Source: Casuarius casuarius (Eukaryota > Chordata > Aves > Casuariiformes > Casuariidae). Taken from it: a DNA stretch of 64,000 nt. Positions 24,301-37,365 of this stretch are shown in pieces. A program made the position numbers and the translations under genes. The stretch's first letter is position 1, and every line of letters starts with the position of its first letter. Location: NCBI GenBank assembly GCA_003342895.1, contig PTFA01000399.1, positions 447,501-511,500 on the forward strand, in the 5' to 3' direction. The notes beneath the pieces are model-generated. The model was not told the DNA's origin and did no database searches. It worked only from the letters and a program-made list of their open reading frames with translations.

Positions 24301-27300
24301 TGGCAGTAGTTATTTTGTTTCTGCATCCATAACAGAAGATATATGGTAGGTAAAATATAACACGAGATCTTACCAGTCATGGATGCAAAGCTGGTTTAAT
24401 ATAGAAACTTCTGCTTTAACTAATGAGCACTTTATTGTGATATATCATGACTGGTACCTTCCCAGTTAAAATGCTTGACTTTTTTTTAGCATCCACCTGC
24501 CACTTCAAGCAGTTTTTTTGTTTGTTTGTTTTGTAGTCCTATGGCTACTTACCTATTTAACACCTATGTTTCTCAACCAAAATTTCCTAGGCATAAAACT
24601 GAAAATTGTTCTTGTTTTATGCAAACATGCTATCAGTGTTTGCATACACCAAAATTCATTTATTAGCAGCAGCAGTAGAAAATATTTAAAATATATATCT
24701 AATTTTATTTAATTTCAGGAAAAAAAAAACAAGTTCCCTTACAATACCAGAATAGGTATTACCTATATTCTTATATGTAGCTCTGAAAGAACATCTCTAT
24801 TTTCTAACATCAGACCAAAAGCCATGCACTTTGAAACATTCCCCAAAGGTAAGAAGTTAGTTCCTAGTACCATAACATGCCCTCAAGCTTAAATTTTGAA
24901 ATTTTGTTTTGGATTTTTGTTTCTCTTTGTCTCACACTTTCTTAATTTTTTTTTAACCACAGCTAAAACTAAAACCATTGCAATTTTGGTAACGTCATTC
25001 GCTTTGGGAAGTGCCTTTGGTGACATTTACCAAATCTAGACTTCTGTACATATCCTATTGTAAATGATTATGAACTTTAAACCAACTGCTATGAGTTCAG
25101 TTACATACTGGGCTGGATTACTGTGGGGGGTTTTTTGTGTTTTTTTTTTTTTTTAAGAAGACAGAAACTATGATATAAACTTAAAAGATCAAAATATTAC
25201 ATATGAGCTTAGCACTTGCTTATAATACTTTCTTCCACCATAAGTGTTTATTTGTTGTTGTATGGCTTTTCAGTAATGCATCCAAATAGGGGGTGGTGGA
25301 GGCCTTATTGGTCCTAGATAAGATTTATCAGGTACCAAAATTCTCCTCTATCTCAAAATTATTTTTATCTGAATATACTTTGGGCAAACAATCACCATAA
25401 GTTTCAGCAAAGTGGGTAGCACTGCATGAAGTACAGCTTGGCTATGTTCAACTATCAGAGGCACTGATTCTTTTGTAGAAATAAGTCTTAAATGGTTTAT
25501 CAAAGCCGATAAAATAAGAAAACAAATAACACTGTAAATTGAAAAGAATAAGTGTAGTGTTTAATGACCACTTATTGGCCAGTAACCTGCAACTAATGTA
25601 ACTATAGATTTTTATTTGGGCTATTCACAGCTCTAAAAAGCAGTCATTTGAAGCTGTGCAGACAATAGGGTGAAGTGATGGTTAACAGAAATGCATTTTA
25701 TTAAAAACTAAATTAAATAAGTCTAAATTGGAAGTAGATGAAAAAGTCTTCTTGGTTTAATATACCATTGGCTGTTCATACTATTCAGCCTTGATGGCCC
25801 TTTTACGTGTAGCATGAGGAGGTCAAATTTTGAGTGTTTTTTTTTTCCTATTTCATGCATTTCTACCAGAAATCACATTTTAGCTTGCTACTTCTTACAG
25901 ATAACTTGTAAGCTAGCAATACATTATAATGAGTATGCAGCCAACCTCTAAAGCCAGCCCTTAGTAAAAATTGTGTGTTGCAAAGTGTACACACTTTATG
26001 TGGGACTAAATTGGACAAACTACTTACACTGGGTGCTATCTCACTATAGATGTGGGTTTGGGTTTTTTTGTTGTTGTTTAAATAAGAGGTATATGGAACT
26101 CAGTGCTTCCTGTCATATATGTTAGAGTCTAAAGAAATCTTTTCTCGTATAATTTATGCCAGAATTCAGGGCACGTAAGAATCTCAAGATTTAGATACAG
26201 GAAAGGTCTATTAGAATGCATAGTCTCAGCATGGCTTTTCCAATGTGACATAAACCATTAAGCAAAAACACAAGACATATTATGTATTTACAGATAAAGC
26301 AGCATTATTTTTAATTGTCCAGGTAATAAACTTGATTCAGACATTGTAAAGCTGAAGAATTCTCTATTATAAATTTATAATTTCATGTAGATGTGCAAGC
26401 CATGAAGCAAAAAAAAAAAGCATCATATATTTTATCCAAATATCTGTGTAANAGATGTGATATAAGAAAATAAATACCTATAGGTGACAATGCAGTAGTG
26501 CTCTGGCAAAGAAGCTACATGTTGAATCAAGTGGTAGCTTTAATGCACTTTAAATTTAATTTATTTCAGCTGACTTTAAGTAAAATGCTTATTGGTCAGC
26601 AATGAAAAACAAAACCTGAAGTCAGAGACTTCAAACAGTCTTTTTTTTTTTACATTAGTTACAAACAAATATCATTTGATAGTAAGACCCAGATCCAGAA
26701 AAAGAATTTTGTCCCCAGAACAAGTCTGGCCCGTGAAGGGAATACACAGCCTTGAGTGAAGCATTTGAGATTTCACCCCAGTGGAAGATAAGATATTTTT
26801 TTCCCCATTCCCATTTACTTTCTAGGCACATTATTACTGTGTGGAGTGCCTGTGTGAGCCTGCCAGATATGTTTGGCTGACACACCAACCATCCTTGGGC
26901 CTAGAGGGCTCTGGCATACCTAGAGGGGCATGGTCTGGAGGATGTTTTCCCACTAAACTTTCAACACTGCAATATGGAAAGCAGCTTGTTTTTTTCAAAT
27001 CATATAAACTCAGTCTTTGCTATGTGAAAGAAGAGTTAGGCCTAGCTGATGACTTCCCCCCCCCAAAAAAAGAAAGAAATGGAAGTATGTGCTGAATATG
27101 TAGAAGCAGAGTGCCTCAGCCAGCTGATGGGAAAATCAAGTTATGACTTACCAGTAACAGAATAATTGATTTGGGAACCTTTCTTTGGACTTTGGGACCT
27201 GCAGTTTGGATCTTGCTCTGTTAATATATGGAAAAACTTCTTACTCCTCTCTGACATTTTGAAGCAAAAATGATGTAAGACAGGCAAAGCACTGCTCTGA

Positions 27301-28329
27301 ATTCCCTTGTTAGTTATCTTACTCTACGTATTCAGAGATAAATATTAATATGTGTTCATATAGTACATTAGACTATAGACAGGATACTTTTTTATTCCAT
27401 AATGACTCCATAAAGGTGTCATAATGTCTCCTTAAGTACCTTTAAAAATGCTAGAAGCCTTAGGATCTGGATATACCATAATTTTAAAAGTGAGGTTTGT
27501 TGTCAGGTAGTGGTGGCATTGCTTGGGAAGAAGCAATGAACACCTGAACTACATCAGCTCTGGAAAGGAGCTTGAGGAATCACAATGTGAACCAGAAGTC
27601 CTGGGACGCATTGCCACTGCACCTTTTAGAAGAAAGATGATCAGTACTGTAGCTATCCCTACTGTCACTACAGTAGCTTGTTTGCATTTTATGAGAGTGA
27701 AGAATGAGGCAGGATTTCAAAAGTACTTGCGAAGTTTGACTCCCAGTTCCCACTTATGCCACGAAGGAGAAAAAGAGGAGTAAGTGCTTTTGAAATTCCC
27801 ACAAGACACTTATCTGCCTTTGAAAATTTTATCCATAGAAACCAGAAATAAGTAAAGAAATGGTCTGCAAACTCCAGTAAATAGTTCCATTTTTAAAATA
27901 TACCAGTGTTTTAATAAACTTATTATTTTTTTCTTTTTTCATTCAATAGAGCACAGTTTAGCTGACAGAATAATGCACTAATGCTATATTTGTACACTTC
28001 CAGTTCAGTGCTGGTTTTCATCTAAAAATTGCTTAGCATAAATCCTGGAGGGAGAGAGAAGAAGAAAGAATCATCTAATCACTAAAAAATGAGCCATTCA
28101 TCATTCTTAATACAATAAATGCAAAAGTTAAAATCAAAATACATTTTAAGCTATATAACCACATGAACAAAATTTACTGACATAGTTAACCAAAGAAATG
28201 TTACATTTTGCATGAAGGCTATATTTGATGCAGAAGCAGAATGTTCTAAAGGAAAAATAATCTGACAAGAATGCATCTTTCTTTGGGGGAAAAAAAATCA
28301 AAAGAGAGGAATACAAAGAAAGAGGGAAT
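24301..28329. other. Non-coding stretch with several homopolymers
   Basis: G6-T6-GTGT-T14 lies at 25125-25154, T-rich runs near 25840 and 26640, and a single N at 26452. The 86-codon open frame at 27523-27783 on the plus strand matches no protein I know and has no splice context. Otherwise nothing was recognised. Confidence 0.55.
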
Positions 28330-28432
28330 TCAGACAATCTTATATGCACTCTGATTTAAAGCATTGTGAAAGCTGGCAATGTCTTTCATTGTCCATCCAT
28401 TTTCACTGCTTGGTCTCTTAGGTACAGGTACC
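28330..28432 (-). other. Weak candidate terminal coding exon, product unknown
   Basis: On the minus strand, CTGTTTCCTCTTTTTAG (a pyrimidine tract ending in AG at 28434-28433) is followed by 33 complete codons in phase and a TGA at 28332-28330. The peptide includes PKRPSSENGW and ends in NQSAYKIV; I do not recognise it. The frame is also open upstream of the AG, back to 28572, so the same bases could simply be a chance open frame of about 80 codons. No matching donor exon or polyadenylation signal was found nearby. It is listed because acceptor, phase and protein-like composition coincide; chance is the leading alternative. Confidence 0.2.
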
Positions 28433-30652
28433 CTAAAAAGAGGAAACAGAGACCTGCCCAAGTTCTTCCTCCATGCTATCTGATCTGGCATGTCCATCAC
28501 AGGGAATGCGGCATAATGCACACCTCTAAAAACTGGAGTGGTAGGCACAGTCCTCTTTGTCCAGAGGGCCATGCAGGAGATCTGCAGAAGGACTTTGGGG
28601 TCTAAATCCTATTTAACTGCCTTTGGGGCTAGCTAACTTCAAACTCAGCATGTTCTGCGGTATGTTCCAAGATACATTGTATCAGGAATGGTAAGTCAGG
28701 TATCCCCTTTCTGGATAAACGTTTTGCCCATAAGGTTACAGAGTCATTCATTTTCTCCCTCCAGCTCTACTAATTTTGATTTGTCTATACAATTACAGTT
28801 TCCACTAGCACCACGACAGAATGACACCCCAGTAGCATATAATCACAGCTTTCACTTGAGAAATCTGAATTATGAGTAGAAAAGGGCTTTGGCAGACACT
28901 GACACTGAAAACATACAAATGTTTTGACTGTTGTTGACTTGTTGCATAGCAAGAGAGGACCACCACTTTTACATCCATAAAGCCTTGTGCATGGGCTTTC
29001 TTACATGGTTAAGCATGTAAAAATGTTCTGGACAGTGATTTCTAACATATCTTTCCCAGGGAAGAGTTATATTTAAGTTGTAGGGCAAACAGATATGACT
29101 CAATTACTTATAGTCTGATCTCCTACATTACATGCTCTCTATTCAGTATCTAGTATAGCCAGCTTCTGATGCAGGGGAAAGGTGGAAAAAAATTTCTATG
29201 AATAACTCTCCTCCTCAGAAACCATATTCTATTAAGGAGAGAAATATTTTCCTGGTCCCACAGGTAAAGCAGTGAAATGTCATTATAAATCTACTCTTGG
29301 TGTGTATCCAAGGCCCAGAGAATGATCTTCTCCTTTAAGCATATCCTGTATTCTTATTTCCAGGCACGTTAGCCTACATTTAGCTGTAATTTCCCTGAGT
29401 ACTCCAGAGTCATCTCTTGCCTTGGTGCTTGCAAGTAGCTAGTTTAAGCAGCTTCTCAAAGAATATGCGAGGGTTTGGGGATCCTGTTCCTAGGTACACT
29501 ATTTCTCCAGCTTTTACCAAATCAAGAATGCAAGGAGTTGGATTCCACAAGGTAGCTAGATATTTGGCATCCTCGGTGCCACAACACATAAACTCTTTAT
29601 TGTACTAATGCCATGTACCTCCCAGAGCTCTCCTCAAGTTGTTGAAGCCTTGGGTAGTTCCCCTCAGAGCCACATCCACTGGACACAACTAACCTATAAA
29701 GCAGAGAGCTGGGATCAGTCTAATAACCTTTTAATGAAATAGTCTTTTTAATGCACAGGCTGTTTTCTTGGGGTATTTTCCTGCTGTTACATCTTACTTG
29801 ACAGTAATGCTGCACTGACAAAGGGAGCTTTCAAGAAATAGAAAGAACAAACAGCTTTTAAAATTAAATACATGCAGATAGAAATGACATAGGGAAACTT
29901 AAACTCAAGGTGAGCTTCAAGACAATAGGAGGTGGAAGATGGAGGAAAGGGAAGCCATGAGCAATGGCAGTGATTGAAGAAGGGAAACCAAAAGGAATCA
30001 CAGGGCACAGACTCCTACACATGCTTCTCTGTAAGGCTCCATGGAGCAGGTGTTGGCCTGCCCCCTCCCCACCGGCCCTTCTCAGCAATATGAAACCATC
30101 ACTGCTTTTGTATAGCTTGTCCTTTAAAGATTTAAAAGGGTAGGAATCCAACATCTTGGCACCATCCATACTTGTGCAGATGATGGAGGTGCATGACTTT
30201 GCTACCTGTGTAAACATAATGTGAGAGCAACAGTAAACCATAGTCTGTAAGGGCTTAACTTCCTTTTAAAGCATGGTGATACACAACTGCGAGTATAAAC
30301 CTATTCTGCTATGTCTATAAGGTCACAAAGGAGTCAGTCCAATGGCATCCTCACTCAGACAAAACTTCCTCAAGAGACTTATTCACACTAACACATAGAC
30401 ATTTCTATAATACTGTTACCCAAAGCGTGCACTTAAATATTCAGAATAATAAAGAATATTCAAGATAAAGCTTATTCTAATTCTTAAAATACTGAAGGTA
30501 AGTTCAGAACTATTTGATTTCTAAAAGTGCCTCGCATGGCTTTCCTGCTTAATGACTGCAGTCAACAGTTACTGACCACAACAGAATGGTGTTGCCAAAG
30601 TACCGTAGTACCATAAACCACAAAGGCTTTCTTACCTTTAAGAGTACGTCTC

Positions 30653-30656
<4 letters not shown>
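28433..30656. other. Non-coding stretch, nothing recognised
   Basis: Unique-looking DNA. Short open frames on both strands between 29.4 and 30.3 kb look random. No repeat family was seen. Confidence 0.55.

Positions 30657-30685
<29 letters not shown>
30657..30685. repeat. A29 homopolymer
   Basis: An uninterrupted run of 29 A bases. It could be the tail of a retroposed sequence inserted in plus orientation, but the DNA before it shows no recognisable retrogene or SINE, and I found no matching target-site duplication. Slippage makes the true length uncertain. Confidence 0.95.
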
Positions 30686-30689
<4 letters not shown>

Positions 30690-33600
30690 AGCTTTGCAGC
30701 ATATTCCAGAGATTTGTAAAGTCCATAATGGAAAGCTGCCATAATTCAAAAGTAAACAAACCTACAGATAAGGAAGATGCCCTAGTAAAGAGAATACCCT
30801 GGTAATGCTTTGTTTTCCCTTGTTTTCCAAAAAGAATTCTACCTCAAATACCTTCAAAGAACAAACCTAATGTAATGTAACATACAGAGAGAACTCCTTT
30901 CTCAGATAGTCCAAACCAAGCCACTTAGGACTTTATAGGTCAGCTATGTCTTCAATTCCACCAGGGAATTAAGCAGCAGTCAGTATGGATCTCTGCACTA
31001 CATTCTCTATTTGCATTTTCTTTTCAGAAAGACACAGCAGCAATTTCATCTTGTTGAATGTTATTAAGGTAAAAATTTATCAAAACATGCAATCAAAATA
31101 GGGATATTGATCACAGATTTATCCAAAGCAATCTTTCCTCAAGATCCCAGCTGGGCAAGATTTAATTTCTACACCAGTGACTCTTCTGCTCCTATGATGT
31201 CACAGTCTGATAATCAATACCTTGCTATTTTGACAGACTAGCAACATTATATTATAGAGTGGAGAGAAAGTATTTTGCTGATGTTTAAATATTTATATAG
31301 ATTTTTTGAATGTTTTGATTTTTTAAAATTGTTTCCTGAAAAAAATCTTGTGTGCGTGTGTTTGTGTGAATATATTTGCATTTAGAAGGACAGAAGTATA
31401 ATAAAATATATTAGAGTGTATGAAAAAATATCCACCTTTCTATACAAGCTAGCCTAACACAACGCATTATAAACTGTGATACGTTTATTACTGTAAAGTA
31501 TATTATTATTTGTGAAGTCTGCACTTTTGTTTTTGTTTTTACTCTCTTCAAAGGAAAATATTTTGTAACTGAGGATGATATGAAAAAACTCTTAACCTTA
31601 GTTGTGATAGCTGGCTCATCCACAAGGACTGAACCTGTCATTTCTGGATCTAAACAAGTGAGTTATTATGCTTGAGAACACAGCCTTACTAACTAGGTAG
31701 GTTCAGGCTCTATTTTATATAAGTATGCCCCAGAGAGAGACAAAGAGAATTATTGCATGAGCTGCCTGGCACAACTCTCAGATGGCAAAAATGCAGCTGG
31801 GATAAAGCATTTCCAAAATGTCTAAGTAATCATAGAAGCATTAACGTACCATATACCTTATATCTATTAGAAATACTGCTCTCCACTTTACAAACATACT
31901 TTGTGTATCCTTTATATACAGATATTTACACTTATGCCAGTGTACATGTATATAGGTGTATACTTATGAAGATGTAGCTCTTGCCATGAAGAGAGAAGTA
32001 TGTTTGCCTTCTGCCAACACTTCAGCACATAAATTAACTTACAAGAATGTTTAGTAAAGCAGCAACACACGGGACTACTGCTGAATATCAAAGCTGGGTT
32101 CTTAATTGCAGTTATGCAGCTTGATAACCTGATTCTAACTGTTACGTATGCACAATTAAATAACAGCAGGATCACTCCATCCTTCAGCCAGTCTGGTCAG
32201 CTGCCCAGAGATGCTCGATCAGGGGCTGGTGTGTTCAGAGCACTTTCCAACACCGTTTCATTGGTTGTGAGCTACTCGCACACAAGGCAGAGGATTGACA
32301 GCATTGTTTTTGCTCAGTAACATCAAAAAACTTGGTACAGGGCGGGATAACCTGTATCCTGGCATGCAGGGATGGTTATGCTTCAGATATTTGATGTCAA
32401 CAAAAGAGAAACTTCAAAAAAATGAATGGTATTTACATAAAAATTAGAAAAGACAAGCAAATTGGCAGAATGCTACAGAAGGATTATTACTGCTGGAGAC
32501 TGAAAATCTAATACAGAGAACAGCCCCAGGAGGTGGCACAAAAGCCAATACGAACCTCCCAGACATTTTGTGTGGCAAGACAAAGGCCATGCACACTGCA
32601 TTCACAGCAAAACTGAGCAGAAATCAGTTTTTCTAATAACTAATCCAGGAAACTAGTCACAAGGTTATCCTTGTCATTTTGCTCTAGAGACCTATTAAAA
32701 TATGTTGAGTTGATTACTTGAGTAGACATTGGTTCTTATTAAGCGACTGAAAACACCAGGTCAAAGAGAAGGATACTGACCCATTTGTGAATTATGAGGA
32801 GGCTGGAATCCAAAAGACTTTGGAGGGAATAATTATGAAACATCTATCATTTCATCATAACAGTCTGCCTTCAATCAAAGCATGTTGTAAATAGAAGTGT
32901 TCAGAAATTATCAAAGGAAACAAAGTTTTGTCAAAAAATGCTACTTCACCCAGCCCGAAGTCTTTCATTTAAAACATCTTGGGTTCAATGAGGCTTTACC
33001 AAACTCAAGGCAGAGTTCAAAGAGAACTTTGCCTGAATTCCTGCAGAGTCTGCCTGGGCTACCGACATTGGAAACAGCCACTCCAGGTCAGATCAAAACC
33101 AAACTAGAAGGAAACTTCCAGTAAACTTGGAATCCCAGTTTTGGTTCAGCTTTGCTTACAAGGTATTTTTACTGCTATTTAAAAAAGAAAACTTTGTATC
33201 TAATAGCTAGAGCTCAGGAGGGTGTTTTTTATGGAATAGATCTTTATCTTCAAGATGAACAACATAAACTATTTAAGATTGAAAGAATGTGATTAAAAAT
33301 GCACATTGTTCTTCAGTTATAGCCTCTAAGCAGGCAGTGAATTTGAAATGAATTCATTTACAAGTGACTTTTTAGGAATATATGAAATCAATATATCTAA
33401 CAAAAATAAAGTTCTTAATGGTACAGATTCCTTACACCACTTAATTTGCTGTAATGTTTGGTGACTTTTGAAAACAAATGTCAGACACGGTCTTCATTAC
33501 TGAAGTGTAAAGTGAAAAAATATATGCATTTCTGCATAAAACATAAGCAAAGTAGTTAAACTCAAATATGTACATGGACAGTGTCTAATCAAGAGGAAAA

Positions 33601-34153
33601 AATTTCTAAAAGCTCAAAAGATACTTATGCATATCTTAGTTTCTTTAGAATGATTTCAGGTACCTCTTGTTGCCGTTAATAAGTGGCTTAAGGTTGTAAT
33701 ATGTGTGGATTATATGTATAATATACATAAATATTCATATTTAAGTATCCAAATTACTAGGTAGATTTTCAGAAATACAGAGCACCTGGTAATGATACAA
33801 ATATGCAAGTAGGTAGAGAATAACATTATAAATATTTTGTTTTGCCCTGAGGTGAACTAGTAAACTTATCAAGCAAAGATTATTTACATATCTTGTTCTC
33901 ATGTTTCCTTCCTTGCATCATGATGGCATAGCACATCAGCATTAACATATGCAGACAGCTTGTATACTGAGGTGTACACACACAGATTAATGTTTTAGCA
34001 TTATTGTCCTGTACAAGATATTTAACTCAGCACTATCTTTAAAGCTCATAACAGTTTTTAAGTAATTTTTGAAACCCAGAATTGTTTCTGAGCCCTTCTG
34101 TCTGTACTAAAAATAGGAAAAGCTGTGTTTTTCTTATCAACTTATTTTAGAGA
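30686..34153. other. Non-coding stretch, nothing recognised
   Basis: AT-rich sequence with short open frames of up to about 90 codons and no recognisable product. No repeat family or RNA gene was seen. Confidence 0.55.
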
Positions 34154-34201
34154 AGAATCCTATTGAAAACTAAACTCAGAATCCTATTGAAAACTAAACT
34201 C
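34154..34201. repeat. Perfect 24-bp tandem duplication (two units)
   Basis: The 24-base unit that begins AGAATCCTATTG and ends AACTAAACTC is present at 34154-34177 and again, unchanged, at 34178-34201. Perfect identity suggests a recent slippage or duplication event, or an assembly stutter. Confidence 0.9.
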
Positions 34202-36861
34202 ATTTCAGTTACATGCTGAAGTGATTGTGCTAAAGGGTCTTACTGTATAAATGGAGCACACAAGCCAAAAACAATACAAACGTTTAGCTGCTGGCTTTAG
34301 CCAGTCTCTTTCAGTGCAAATCATAATTGCTTTAGGACTTTCTGAATCCACTTTTGAATTCAAAGCTTCAGACAAATAATTGGATTTCCTGAAAACATGC
34401 TGAGCTACGTTGCTCTCCCTGTCTTGCTTTATGTCCTCAGGGCTCCAGTCTCTGCTTTATATGAGGCTGCACCTAGTAGGCTAATTGGAGGGATGGGTAG
34501 ATCACTATGCATTAACATGTCCATCTGTATTAAATAAAGTCTCCTCAACAGTCTTTATCATCTTCAACAGAATTATCGCTTTAGAGTTGAAAAAACAGTA
34601 AATCAAAGAAAAATTGCTATGTAATTTACCAATGGCTCGGGTGCCTTACCCCACAGACCTATGATCCAAGCCAATTATATTCTAGCTGACGTATTTTTAC
34701 AATACTTTGACATTGTATACTCACTTCATGTGTCTGACTGCAGGGCAGCTCTAAATATGCTCTGGGCTATCCGCCTAGATGTTTCTTGCTCTAGGTGAAG
34801 TACAGTTGAAATACTGTTGAGTTTGATCTACAAGACTTGTAAATATATAATATCAAAGATTAAACCCTTCAGTTTCCCAGTGTTGTGCCAGGTGTACAAA
34901 AGATATCATATTAATAAATTAGGTGTTACTTTTTTATTGTTGTTATTTAACATTAATAGAATGTAATAAGCTGGTGACCTTTCTTTTCCACATGTGTAGA
35001 AGAGGAATAATCAAGCTTAAGTGGCTACTGAGGCAAGAAACCTTCACATTGCCTACAAAATCTCTGGGGTCAGGTATGAACCACAGAGTTCTCCTGGCAT
35101 AACTGTGTTTTCTGAGAGTACGAAAAATTCATTCCTTCTCACTGACCTCACTGTGTCTGAAAAAATAAGACCCAACACTGTGAGGACACAATACTGCTTT
35201 AAGAGAGCTTTGGATGTCTTTGCTCAAGTCATTCATGGGAATGGCATGATGACCCCCATGACAGAAAACTTTTTCATGTTTCTCAACACTAATCTGATGA
35301 TACTTTTCACCCTCTTGCTATTTGCAGCCCCTTTTGGCACCATTGCTATTTTTTCTTTACCTCTTTTCTCTACTTCCATCCCAAGCACAGCAGTACTTGC
35401 CTGATTTTGGAGTTAACTGTCTGGACTTAACTGTGAACAACTTGTCTTTGCAGTCCCTGCCTGTTAACTTATAGGTTTTGACTTACAATTCTGGTTCTTT
35501 GAGTGCTCATTCACTGAACTACTTTCAAGAAACATATTGCATTTCTTATATTTCTTTTTCTGCACATGTTTGAGTGTCAATATCTGCTTCTTTTCAATGA
35601 ATTATTGATTTTTTAAAGCATATTAGTGTTAATTATAGTCTGAACTTATCATGGTGTCACAATAAATGATTCAATACCATCTTAATTCTTTGCTTGTTCT
35701 TGGCTTTTGATTTTTTTATCAGTTGACTGCACTGACAAGTAGTTGCTATGTTCTTGGATTCTATTATTTTGTACTTACTGCCAACAGAGGCCATTCTGTG
35801 TAGCAAAAAGAGAAAGGCTGCCAATACTGCAAAGAAGTATGGGTTAAAATATCACTACGGAGAAGCATACCTACCTGATCATCTTTTCCATTTCTTGCTG
35901 TTCTGATCTGCATCTTCATTAGTTTAAAACTGCTTTTGTATCCAACACTTTGTACCTCCACATAATATAACAAAAGTGCCTCATTGGCTCAGACAGAAGA
36001 ATCAGTGCCAGAATCCTGCCTTCTGGCACTGGCCAGGAGGGGAAGAAGGGCTAGTGCTGCATGCTTCTCACAAGATGCAAGCCATCAGTCACCTCAGGGC
36101 TTAGCACCTGCCACTTCTGAATACATTTATCAGCAGACTCCCAGTACTGACCCTTCTGAACCTTGCAAATGACTTCTCCACNGTGAAAACTGACGATACA
36201 TTCATACTTCCTCTTTCATGTCTCTTAACCAGTTTTTATCTGTGGAAGGACAGATTTGTCCTATTGTCCTCTAAAGAAGATCCTCAGCATGCCTGTTTTC
36301 TTTTGACATTGCGGACAATCCTCAGTCGTGGTTTGAAACAGCTGGGGTGTCGTTAGAGCCTCTGCCATTTACGGATGGATCTTATTACTGAGAATAACTC
36401 CTAACCGCTGCATCCCCACCATCACTTGAAGATGTGTAATAATTTTGACAAACCTTAATGGCCATTCCAGCTGCCCATTTACTGCAGAGTGACCCACAAG
36501 CTATCGCATTATAAATGATCACAAAAATATAGTCACCATCTGTGTTAGTGTTTGAGTTTTCTCTGCAAGTCTTGATCTACAAACCAGGAATTCAGTTATG
36601 CCTGGTGATAGAAAAGTTGTCAAAGCTGAAATTAAATCTGCATATTAAATAAGGTGTGGTATCTTCCATTTTTAAATGCTAATCCATTTTTTTCAGAAAC
36701 CAAATTTAAATTTAATGAAGCAAACCTCCATGAGTAATGTAAGCTTAACCATTATGAATCAGACTACAGTTACATGCTTGATTTTTCCCATTCTCTCTGG
36801 ATAAAAGAAAATGTATCAAGATGAAACTGTGAAAACCTACATTTGAGTTTCAATGCAGGAT
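34202..36861. other. Non-coding stretch; possible conserved segment at 34.25-34.51 kb
   Basis: Between 34250 and 34510 the sequence is of balanced composition and non-repetitive, with homeodomain-like TAATTG words, and looks like possible conserved non-coding DNA. The open frame at 35021-35404 on the plus strand (127 codons) has a hydrophobic C-terminal half (MILFTLLLFAAPFGTIAIF) but resembles no known protein and has no Kozak, splice or promoter support. A single N lies at 36182. Confidence 0.45.
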
Positions 36862-37365
36862 CATAAGATCACAGGGTAAATCAGGTTGGAAGAGACCTCA
36901 GAAAATCTCTGGTCCAACCAGTCCTGCTCAAAGCAGCATCAGCTATGAGGTCCGACTGGATTGCTCAGCTTTATCCTGTCTTGAAAACATTGAAATCCTC
37001 AAGGATGGAGCTTGCACATTCTCTCTGGGCAATCTGATCCACTGTTTGACTGTCCTCACCATTAAAAAGTAATTTTGTATGCAGTCTGAACCTCTCATTT
37101 CATTTATGCACCATAAGCTTCTGTTAGGCCTCCTCAAAGACCTCTCTTCCTCAGGCTGAACAAGCCCCACTCTTAACAAGACAGGTATTCCAATCCCCCA
37201 ACCATCTTGGTGGTCCCCTGCTGTACTTGCTCCATTTAATCAACATTTTTCTTTTCTGAGCCCAAAACTAGACTCAATATTCTAGATGTGGTTTAATGAT
37301 TACTGAGTGCAGGGAAATAATCACTTCTCTTGACCTCCTGGCTATGGTCCTGTTACAAGCTATAG
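36862..37365 (-). mobile_element. CR1 LINE, 3' fragment, bird type
   Basis: The plus strand reads as the complement of an avian CR1 3' region. It begins near its 3' terminus with AAGATCACAGG..GGTTGGAAGAGACCTC and CTGGTCCAACCAGTCCTGCT. It continues through GGATGGAGCTTGCACATTC, TCTCTGGGCAATCTGATCCA and the CCTCTTCCTCAGGCTGAACAAGCC block, to CCCAAAACTAGACTCAATATTC and the weakly matching ACAATCACTTCTC-like part. About 500 bp survive, truncated toward the 5' end as is usual for CR1. The CATTCTATG-type terminal repeat is worn. No intact reverse-transcriptase frame remains. Confidence 0.93.

Noticed and set aside
35021..35404. 127-codon plus-strand open frame with a hydrophobic C-terminal half
   Set aside because: No similarity to any protein I know, no splice, promoter or Kozak support, and a length expected by chance somewhere in 64 kb on six frames.
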